Assembly (NCBI GenBank): GCA_027575765.1
Contig: JANBPT010000578.1
Coordinates: 1-29,881 of the forward strand
DNA length: 29,881 nt
Origin: Tieghemiomyces parasiticus
Lineage: Eukaryota; Kickxellomycota; Dimargaritomycetes; Dimargaritales; Dimargaritaceae
Direction of reading: 5' to 3'
The notes under the pieces: model-generated
What the model was told of the DNA's origin: nothing
Seen by the model: the letters and a program-made list of their open reading frames with translations, nothing else
Database searches by the model: none
Shown here: piece by piece, positions 1-9,325 of the stretch
Layout: the number at the start of each line of letters is the position of its first letter
Position numbering within the stretch: the stretch's first letter is position 1
Program-made: the position numbers and the translations under genes

Positions 1-2739
1 GCTGATCACCATGATCGCTTGGGAAAACCTTAACCAGAGCCCGAGGTACTGGTAACTCTAGGATTAAAGGGTGGTCATCAACCAATAATGGTGAACGGCA
101 TGTCGATCGACCCATGGGGCCCAGGCCCAGTTTGTGGCGTATGAGGTCTGTTTGACGTATAACCTAATCGGCAGTGACCCAACCAGTGATGCGTCGTGAC
201 TGGTATACTACGTGGAAAGCAGTGGGAGGTGAGCGACCAGTCCCAAGGGCGTGGAGGGGGTGCGAGATCGGGCGGAGAATAGGTGGCTTGGCAACTCAGG
301 ACAGATTGCACGTTTGAAGGTCCGAAGCGGGTCACGCATGGATCAGATAGTCGGGCTTATCATGTCAGCTACAGTGCATAAATACACGGGGGCGCATTCT
401 TTATTGCGCAGCGCATCTCAGATCCCCCCACACACACACATGTCGGGGGTTTACTGCCATCTAGCCATTACTGCCTGACGTTCTTCGAGCAATAAGACCG
501 GCCATCAAATTATTTCTAGGCTCATCGCCGACCGTGTACTTCTTGGACACAGAACTCAAACCCCCCCCCGCTGCCGGGCCCAGAAATGGTGTCTACCAGC
601 CCATACCTGTTTTGGTTTCCACTGTACTTCTTCTGTCAATCAAACAGTAAAATCATGCGGTTACATTCCCTTCACCGAAAAACACCCCAGGCCCCCTGCT
701 TAGGGATATAGCGACCAACTACATCACCGACTCCCCTGCGGGAGGGGAGCATCAACGTTCCTGGCATCAACGGTTCTCGGTTCCGGGGTATTATTTATTA
801 AATACCAAACTGAATCGGCTCAAGGGCATTTTCACGTATGTAGCGACCGACTGGCTAGGGAAGTATGGCCGCGACGTACAAGGTTCAAGAACGGTCCCCG
901 ACCACGTCCTATCTATCCGGTTTAGATGATAGCCTCAGTGAATAGGCCATGTCCACGATGCCAGCGCTGGCCGACTCGATTTCATGCGGATGAACTAACT
1001 ACATGGCACGTTTAGAAGTAGCTGGTAGCGTGTCTTGAAATTGGGCTGCCGCAGACTCGAAGCTCGCCGTACCGCACCCACCATTCCGAGGGCGCTGGGC
1101 GTATCGGGCACGGTAAACGCCATGTGAGTCAGTACGGAAGCCCTAATTGTCAGTCGAGCGGCTTGTGCCAAGTATATGGGGATCGAAAAAGGTTTTCCCT
1201 GACCCATGCGGGGATTGTGCCAAGCCGAACGATTGGGCGGCGAGGAGCCGACTCAGGCCGTGGCACCTGGTTCCTCATAGCGGCTGTACCACACTAACCC
1301 ATCGTCGTATCGGGTCGCCTGGTCAGCCCTGGGCTCTAGAACGACAATGCATAATGAATCACTAGAGCGTTTCCCCTTTCCATGCCATCCACAGTGAAGC
1401 TGAATGGCGACCCACACATTGTATAGAAGTGGCAGTTTAAGGTGTCTATCATCCCACTGTCAAGAGCCGTACCTCTAGCCCAGACGGGCGGGAGGGGCTG
1501 GGACTACGGGGTATCAATCCCCGATGGGCGCAAGGCATCCCGCCCTTTCAAAGCACTACGTATATAAGGAACGGACCGGACCGGGAGTTACCGGGTCTAC
1601 CTACCCCATTCCGTGGCCTTTAGCTCATCGCCCCCATCAGCCTCAGCCGTGCCGACAGCTCTCTGCGCCGGGCACAAGGTCGGACACTTAAAACCCCCCC
1701 GCACAGAACTGGGACCTACCGTGGCTCTGACTTTGTCGCTTGCTATATCCACTTTAAACAGTTTGACTCTACGTGACGCCCTTAAGACCTTGCGAGTGCC
1801 TCATCGCTAGGTATACCGTCGACAGAATCTAGAGCTTCACCTGCTACCCTACCGTCCCCCTGTCTATAGGGACCTCCCGCGGGTATTACCCCATCTGGCT
1901 ATAATTAGCCCACCGACAAGTGGCGTGTGTGAGCCCATCCCGTGTCCTCCTGGCCTGCCACTCTCTGCTATCGCCTTGCGCCCCCTGGAGCCTCGCTCAA
2001 TTACCACGCCTCCACCACAATCCCCCCCCGCGAACCTTTTGACTCATCAGCACGGTGACTGACTGGCCTACTACCGTGAAGCTGCTATTCTCCGTCGCCT
2101 GTGCGTCCATTGTTCACGATCCCGCCGCGCCTTATCAGTTTTTAATAAGCTGGTGGATCGTCCGGCTGCGCCTTCACCTGCTAGCCGCCCCTTATTTTCA
2201 CTCCCTCAGCTCCGCTTTCGGCCGCCACGACGCCCTCTTGATTTTCACATCGCCACAGTCGGCCCCATTATTGTAGTGTGGGCCACGTCCACCTCCTCTT
2301 AGTCTCCTTTGGCGGTTCCGGCTTTCTGAGTGGGACACGCCTTGAAGATATTTCTCAGGCCAGCCAGGTATTTGGCTTGTTTGGGAACCTATTTGTAAGC
2401 CGATCATATTGCGCAACCCCTTGCCCAGCTAGACGCCGATTGTAGAGTTGCGTAGGCTCCACCGACTCTGGCGGCTATTTTCCTGCACCGTGACCCTCGA
2501 CGCAATACGAGGCAGTCGGCATCACGAAGACCCTTCACGTAAAAAAAACACACACAACCACCTCGTCTCCGTGCTTGAGGCCCTTATTAGTGCGGGGCTC
2601 GCTCCTCTAAATTTTTTCCACGTAGACCTGCCCACTCTCCCCTCCATCGACCACTCCCAACGTGGGGTTTCCGTTACACACTCCGCCGCCTTCTCCCCTC
2701 CCTCTTTTCCGCCCCCACCCCCCTCCCCTCCTACTGGCA
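1..2739. other. Left intergenic region without recognisable gene
   Basis: Open frames in this stretch are short, overlap on both strands and match no family I recognise. It contains a (CA)6 run at 429-440 and a small GC-rich inverted repeat at 731-749 (CTCCCC and GGGGAG arms around a 7-nt loop). The last 300 bases before the malic enzyme start become strongly C/T-rich on the plus strand, as expected of that gene's promoter and leader. The gene that lies to the left, if any, is outside the window. Confidence 0.5.
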
Positions 2740-2952
2740 ATGACCGCCGGCCCGCTGACCCTCTATGGCGGGACGCTTCGCCGCGGCCTGCACATTCCCT
2801 CCGCCCTATTAAAAGCCCCGGGCGCCCTCCGCCGGCCTGGCCAGCTCCACTTTTCTACCCTTCTGCCGGCCACCCGTCCACCCCGCTGCCTTCAACTCCC
2901 GCCCGCCTGCCACCCTTTCGCTAGCCGCTTCTACTCGTCTTCCACCGCCGCC
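2740..2952 (+). other. Candidate mitochondrial presequence of malic enzyme
   Basis: These 71 codons precede the internal Met72. The translated stretch has many Arg, Ser, Leu, Pro and Ala residues and no Asp or Glu. It ends in an RFYSSS-like segment, resembling processing-peptidase sites. A TATA-like TATTAAAA lies inside it at 2807-2814. If transcription also starts just downstream of that, only the shorter protein would be made. This is a compositional inference, not proof of import. Confidence 0.6.
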
Positions 2953-5596
2953 ATGACGAATTCCAGACACTCCCCCAACATCTTTGAGGACGAGGAGGCT
3001 GCCCGCCACTGGGTCCATTCCAGCTTTGACAACCAGGGTAAGCTGCCGCATTCGCGTTGACGCGCCGCCACAGCAGCCGCGGCCCACCGCCTACGGCCCG
3101 GTCGACTCACACAGCCGACTCGCACCCTCCAACCCCCCCCACTTACCCCTCCACCGACAGGCACCGTCGTGCCGAGCGACGTGCGGGACAAGCTCCACCT
3201 CCGCGGCCTGGTGCCCTCGGGCATCGACAGCTTTGAGAACCAGGAGGAGCGCGCCATGGAGCAGCTCCGTCTCAAGAAGACCGACCTGGAGAAGTACATG
3301 TTCCTGGCCTGGCTTAAGAACACCAACCTGCAGCTCTTCTACCGGATGCTGTTGGATAACCTCGAGGTAAGCCAGCACCGCCTTCCGGGCGCTAGACCCG
3401 TGCTTTTGGTAGTAACGGCCCTGCCCAGACGGTGGATTATCAGGTAGCGCCAGCCTGCCTCGTCCCCTCCCTCTTCGTCTGGCCGCCTTTCCAGCTGCAC
3501 CCCCTTCCGTGCGATTCACTGCACCTTGCCGCGGGGAGACAGCATTCCTATGCGTGTGTGTGTGTGTTAGGCACGCCATTGCTGCCTGGCAGCCCGCAAG
3601 CGGCGATCCCCTCCCAGTTGTGGGGGCTTTTTCCTAATTGGGACGTAGGAGCGGCGCCCTGCGTAGCGGCGCGGGAGGGGGAAGTGTATGGGTGTGAGTA
3701 CCCCACCGTCGATTAATTGCCACCTACCATATACTGGTAGTCGTTTGGCGACATCGCCCCCCTTTCGCCCCTCGCTGCCGCTCCTGACTCCTCTAGCCCG
3801 CTTTCCCTTCAGTGCCTTGGAGCGGTCGCTCCGCGTCCTCCCTTGGGATGCTGGTGACTCCTTAAGACATCTTCCGGGCCCTTGGACTGGCAGCCTTCTA
3901 GGGGTCCTTCTTCACACGCCGTCAGCCTCCACCCACCTTTGCTTCCCATCCTATCATCTGCCGCGGGCCAGCCTCCCTCCGGCGCCCATGCCGGATCCGC
4001 AGGGACTACTAGGCTCCGGCCGGTCACATGCCACAGGGAGTGCTCGCCTAGTATGTACCCAACCCTTGCTCATCTAGCCTTTATTCCCCCCTTCCCCCCC
4101 TGCCATTGGCTGCTGCCCCCCGCCTCACCTCTTAGGAAATCACCCCGTTGATTTACACGCCCACCGTGGGCTCCGCCTGCCTGCAGTACTCCCATATCCT
4201 GCCCTTCCTCGCTCCGCCCGGCCAGCCTGACGGCCTCTTCATTTCGCTCAAGGACCTGGACAACCTCGACGAGCTGTTCCGGAATTACATCGAAGCTCTG
4301 CCCGAGCCCGAGCTCACCCCGCAGATCACCGTCATCACCGACGGCTCGCGCATTTTGGGTCTGGGCGACCTGGGTGTGAACGGCATGGGCATCCCGGTCG
4401 GCAAGCTGCAGCTCTACGTGGCTGCCGCCGGCCTGGACCCGCGCCGTACCCTGCCCATTTGCCTTGATTTCGGCACCAACACCGACCGCTTCCTCGAAGA
4501 CAAGCTCTACCTCGGCCTCCGCCAGCAGCGCCCCGATGACGAGCAGTTCTTCGCCGCCGTCGACAAGGTCATGAAGGCCCTCACCCGTCACTTCCCCAAC
4601 ATTTTCATCCAGTTTGAGGATTTCTCGTCCGAGCACGCCTTCGACCTCCTGTCCAAGTACCGCGACGACTACTTTTGCTTCAACGACGACATCCAGGGCA
4701 CCGGCGCCGTCATCCTGTCTGGCTTCATCAATGCTGTCAAGCAGGCCCCCGTGGACCCGCGCGAGCACCGCATCCTGTTCCACGGCGCGGGCAGCGCCGG
4801 GGTGGGAGTGGCCAAGCAGCTCATGGACTACTTCGTGATTGAGCACGGCTACTCTGAGGAGGAGGCCAAGAAGAAGTTTTGGCTGTCCGACAGCAAGGGC
4901 CTCATCACTAAGGACCGCGGCGACCGCCTGGCTCAGCACAAGGTGTTCTTTGCCCGTGAGGACAACGACGGCCGCCAGTCTAAGAGCCTGCTCGAGACCA
5001 TCGACTACGTCAAGCCCACTGCCCTGATCGGCCTGTGCGCCCAGTCCGGTGTCTTCGACGAGGCCGTGCTAAAGCGCATGGCCGAGCTGAATGAGCGCCC
5101 CATCGTGTTCCCGCTGTCCAACCCCCTTGACAACGCCGAGTGCACCTTCGCCAGCGCCATGAAGCACACTGACAACCGCGTCATCTTCGCCTCGGGCACC
5201 GCCTTTCCGTCCTACCAGGTTCCCGGTACGGACGAGATCCGCGTCCCCGGGCAGGGTAATAACATGTACATCTTCCCCGGCCTGGGCCTGGGCGCCACTC
5301 TGGCTAAGCCCAAGTGCATCACCGACACCATGATCTACGCCGCCGCCAAGTCCCTGGCCGGGTCGCTTAACGACGACGAGAAGGCCCACAACCTGCTCTA
5401 CCCTCGCCTGACCCGCATCCGCGAGGTCAGCGTGGACGTGGCCGAGGCCATCTGCACCCAGGCCCTCAAGGACGGCGTGGCCAAAGACGACGTGGTGCGC
5501 CGTCTCAAGACCCCCGAGGCCCTCCGGGAACATGCCCGCGAAAACATGTGGGAGCCCACTCGGAAGACCGAGGACATTGTCCACAGCAACCTATAA
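2740..5596 (+). CDS. MAE1: Malic enzyme, probably mitochondrial or dual-targeted
   Basis: Malic enzyme decarboxylates L-malate to pyruvate and CO2 while reducing NAD(P)+. Exons are 2740-3037, 3161-3366 and 4136-5596, giving 654 residues. Phases match, and the joins restore the conserved text leading into the YTPTVG motif, whose catalytic Tyr is residue 175. Further landmarks are the ITDGSRILGLGDLG block (about 235-248), catalytic Lys258 in GKLQLY, metal ligands Glu329, Asp330 and Asp353 (QFEDF, NDDIQGT), and the dinucleotide motif GAGSAG (385-390). Ser421-Lys422 in SDSKG resemble NADP-type cytosolic enzymes, so NADP+ use is inferred. Residues 1-71 are Arg-rich with no acidic residue and contain RFYSSS, a likely presequence cleavage region. 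Met72 (2953) has a better start context (GCCGCCATGA), so a shorter cytosolic form is possible. Intron 2 (769 nt) is unusually long. The family call is near certain; start choice and cofactor are less so. Confidence 0.96.
3554..3567. repeat. (GT)7 microsatellite in malic enzyme intron 2
   Basis: Seven GT dinucleotides in a row lie inside the 769-nt second intron of the malic enzyme gene. It is an ordinary simple repeat, useful only as a length-variable marker. Confidence 0.9.
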
Positions 5597-6397
5597 GTGG
5601 ACCTGTCGTCCGCCCCACTCTCAATCTCTCCCTGCCTCCTCCATCCATAAAAGCATAGCCATCTAAATATCACACCTCCCCTCCCCACCGAAAGTAAATT
5701 GTTCTCTGTTCACCCACCTTTATTCTTTGCTCCTTGGTTGGGCCGTCCGGGCCGCACCCCCCGACCCGTACTCTCCCCCACCTCCTTCCAGATGGTGATT
5801 ACAATAAACGAGGATTGTATATCCACCCTTCATTGTAGCCAAGGCGGTGCGACGTCCACAGAGTGCGATACATACCTGACGACAGCAGCTGGGGGGGGGC
5901 AGGGCCTGAATTCTCCCCTGCCAGCTGGCTAGTCAGCTGCCAAGGCACGCGCTCCTCTCTACCTTGGCGCCCCCTCCCTCCCCTTGGCTGCACTACCACC
6001 TGGGCCTCCCGAGCTCTCCTGTCCCAGCACCAGCTGCTGGCTAGGCTTGAAAACCCTGGCTATCATAGGGCCACGGTCTGTCACCCCTTCCGGTTCAGCA
6101 CCACCTGATGTGCGACCAGGCCTGACTGCAATCTCCATTCGGCCTTTCCCATTCCAGCCCTCCCCCAGCTTCCCATCCCCTCACTCAGACATTTCCTTCG
6201 CCACCTGAAGACCGCCGCGCCTCGGGTCCCGTCCCTTCTTTGGACCGACTAGCCGTATTCCGACCGGTGACGACGCAATCCTAGGTATTCAGCTCTTGCA
6301 CTCGTCACCTATCCAGGCATTCGCCGTGTCTCTCTCCCCCCCCACTACCATAGACCTGGCCTACCCCACCCGTGCTACTGTTGCTGTCCCCCTGGAC
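5597..6397. other. Malic enzyme 3' region and ATG4 promoter region
   Basis: This 0.8-kb spacer between two plus-strand genes holds the malic enzyme trailer, including the AATAAA at 5803-5808. It then runs through pyrimidine-rich sequence into the presumed ATG4 leader. I see no further coding or RNA gene in it. Confidence 0.6.
5803..5808 (+). promoter_or_regulatory. Candidate poly(A) signal of malic enzyme
   Basis: An exact AATAAA lies about 207 bases after the malic enzyme stop codon and is the best match to a cleavage/polyadenylation signal in the spacer before ATG4. The distance is plausible for a fungal 3' untranslated region. Confidence 0.45.
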
Positions 6398-8843
6398 ATG
6401 ATGAGCCATTCTGACCAGTCCACCGGGCCGTCTCCTGAGCGGAGTCCAGGTAAGTGTCTGTCCAGTTCGTGCAGCCGCACCGGTCCGTCTACGTCCATTC
6501 AACTCGCCCCCGTACCTGACTGACAGCCCCGCTATGCTATGACTTCGCGCTGCCTTCCTCCCCCTTCCTCGTTTTAGCCCGTGCAGGAGGAACCAGTCTC
6601 ACCGAAGCCGTCAGTCACAACGTGCGCACCTGGTTGCACACGTTATCGAACACCGTGGAGCAGTGGAGTTACCCAGCCGGCCCACGCTCGAATGAGCTCT
6701 GGCTCCTCGGCAAACGATATCCGCGGCCCGCCGACGGCCCGCCCGCCCCTGAACCCGTCAGCGACGCTGTGGCTACCCTTGCCGACCCTCAATGCCACCC
6801 GGAGACCACGGACCCTCCTGTGACAGCGCGACCGGCCACCCCGCCCCCGACCTCCACGGTCTCCGCGTTTACCCAGTCGGCTTACGGTTTCATCAGTTCC
6901 TTCCAAACCCCACGGTTGCCCACTGTTGCCCGCCCGTACCCAAGCGACTTTTTGGCCGATTTCCGCAGCCGGATCTGGTGCACTTACCGGTCGGGGTTTC
7001 CCACCCTGCCCAACTCTAGCCTAACAAGCGACGCCGGGTGGGGGTGCATGCTCCGCGCCGCACAGTCGCTCGTGGCCCAGGCGTACGTGCTTCACCTACT
7101 CGGACGGGGTAAGTGGTGCTTTATCATAAGGGGATGATTGCGGGCGAGTCAAGCGTACACGCCTCTCGTTTTACCGTCCACTGCTGCGCTAACCCTTCGG
7201 TACTTTCATGCATTTCTCTACGTCCCACGTATCAAAGACTGGACCTTGGACGCATCGACACCCGAAATGGAACAGACATACCGCCAGGTAAGTCGGGTCT
7301 AGTAACCAATGCCGACTTGAGCACGTCTAGCATATCCACTGGCCTGGGTTGCTCACTAATATCCTTTTCCCTTTTTACGGACCGCCAATCCAACGCCACG
7401 CCCACAGATCCTAAAATTGGTGGCTGACTACCCTGGTGACGAGTACGCCCTCTCCGTCCACCGGATGGGCCAGCGCGGTCAGGACCTCGATGTTGCCGTG
7501 GGCCAGTGGTTCGGGCCGCACCTAGCCTGTCACGTTATCCGGTAAGCAATCCAGAATGCGGGCGTGCGAGTCGGCCGGTGCATCTTGGCGCTTGGTGTCT
7601 GGCTGATCGCTACCTTCACCACCTGATGCCAACCGCTCGAGCAGGGCTCAAACCATCTAGTTCTGACCCCATTGCCTTCCTTGCCGTCCACGTTCCATGC
7701 CACAGAGATCTGATCAACGAGTCTCGTCCGTTCGACCTGCGCGTTTTCTTGGCGACCGACGGGGTGGTCTACCAAGATAAGCTATTTACCGAGTGTCGTG
7801 CCACGGCCGAGGATGGTAACGACAACGACGACGGTGAGATGCTGGGCCCCACGCTGATCCTCGTATCTACCCGTCTGGGTATCCATCAGGTCAACCCCGT
7901 GTACTATCCCTTTGTCAAGTACTGCTTCAGCCTGCCGCACTTCGTGGGCATCGCGGGCGGGAAGCCCGCCTCGGCCGCGTACTTTGTTGGCTTTGAGGAT
8001 AACGACCTCATCTTCCTCGATCCACACTACACTCGGCCGGCTGCGGGATTGGACCCGGCTGATGGGCTGCCCCACTCGGCGGACCTTCCCTCCTACCACT
8101 GCGTTGCGCCCAACAAAGTGGCGCTGAGCCGCGTCGACCCATGCATGCTTCTGGGGTTTTACGTGCGCAACACGGCCGAATTCGCCGACCTGAAGGTCCG
8201 ACTCGCCGAGTTGGCCCATCAGCAGAAGGATGCGCCCATCGTGACCATCGCTGAGCGCACACCAGCCTACCTCACCTCAGAGGGCTTTTCCGACCATGAG
8301 GAGGAAGCGGAGGACAGTGGAAGCGAAAGTGGCATGGGTAGTCGGGGAATTATCAGCAAAGTCAACGGTGAAGGTACTGCTACTATTACGACGGACTCAG
8401 TGATGACAGCGAGAGTGCCGGCGGCAGACGCCGAGGCTGACGAGTCTGCCTACGAGTACATTAGCCACTGGTCCGTCGCGTCCACCCGGCCGTCGCTCCA
8501 CCGGCAGCCTGTATCCCCAACCAGTTCCCCGCCCTCCCTTGTGCGCTACCCCACCGGGTCACGTAGTGCCCCCTCAGGTGACGATGACTTGGTTGATATC
8601 ACAGAGGCCCAGGCTACCGAGCCACCGGTCCCCATCGATATGGCCAACCTAGAGGATGATGCCGAGGTCCACAATCATGGTGTCGTATCACAGAGCGAGT
8701 CAGAATCGGAAGCCTCCCCGTCCAACACCTTGGCCGCACCAGCCGCCGTGGCGGACGATACGGCCGGTTTCCTCCTGGTGAATCGTACGCCGCGGAACCA
8801 GCGAAAGGCTGTCCCCGATTGCCGGTACCGAGTTCAAAAGTGA
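6398..8843 (+). CDS. ATG4: ATG4 autophagy cysteine protease (Atg8 processing)
   Basis: Atg4 (peptidase family C54) trims the C-terminus of Atg8 and later releases Atg8 from phosphatidylethanolamine during autophagy. Exons are 6398-6449, 6578-7108, 7238-7287, 7408-7541 and 7706-8843, giving 634 residues with matching phases. The start is the first in-frame ATG, doubled as ATGATG. Landmarks in order are ELWLLGKRY (57-65), [12 protein letters not shown] (about 149-159), catalytic Cys174 in [15 protein letters not shown] in exon 4, [12 protein letters not shown] in exon 5, and the Asp361/His363 pair in FLDPHY that completes the triad. After about residue 440 there is a roughly 190-residue low-complexity, acidic and Ser-rich tail. 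It carries two possible Atg8-binding motifs (YEYI 505-508 and FLLV 611-614, both after acidic residues). The third intron-exon join relies on an AAAG acceptor at 7237, which is the first AG after a CTAAC branch-like site. Confidence 0.95.
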
Positions 8844-9325
8844 CCCCCTTCCCTTCGTGAGGAGCTCGCGCTTGGACGGGCCCTAAGTAACCCCATACAT
8901 ATTTTTCCAGGCTTGTATGGATGTCGAAGTATCTCTTCACCGCATGGTCCTTAATGCCAGCTGGGAGGGGTAACATGCCCGATTCTGTAATTTTAAACCT
9001 CTTTTCCTATGCTCACTTGTACATCGCACTAAACACCGTTACAACGCTGTCACCTAGTCTTACGTTCAGACTGATGTTTTTTTTACAGGTTTTCTGATGG
9101 CGTCGACCTGATTATTTGTACCAGTACCCTTGCCCTACCTGTTGCCTAAACTTGGCCGAAAAATGATATGTAGCAGTGTATCTTGAATGGCTTATCGGGC
9201 CGGTATTGTTTACTACCGCTCTGTCTCCGTCAAAAACATTCCGTTTACGACTCCCAAGTCATTGAATTCACATCCGCCCTTGCTTCCCTTTCCCCGAGAC
9301 CCGCGGCCCCCGTACGACGTCCGCC
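8844..9325. other. Spacer between ATG4 and Zwilch
   Basis: This stretch of about 480 bases should contain the ATG4 trailer and Zwilch promoter. No AATAAA and no clear TATA box is visible. A short ATG-started frame at 9187 is out of frame with Zwilch exon 1 and resembles nothing I know. Confidence 0.5.
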
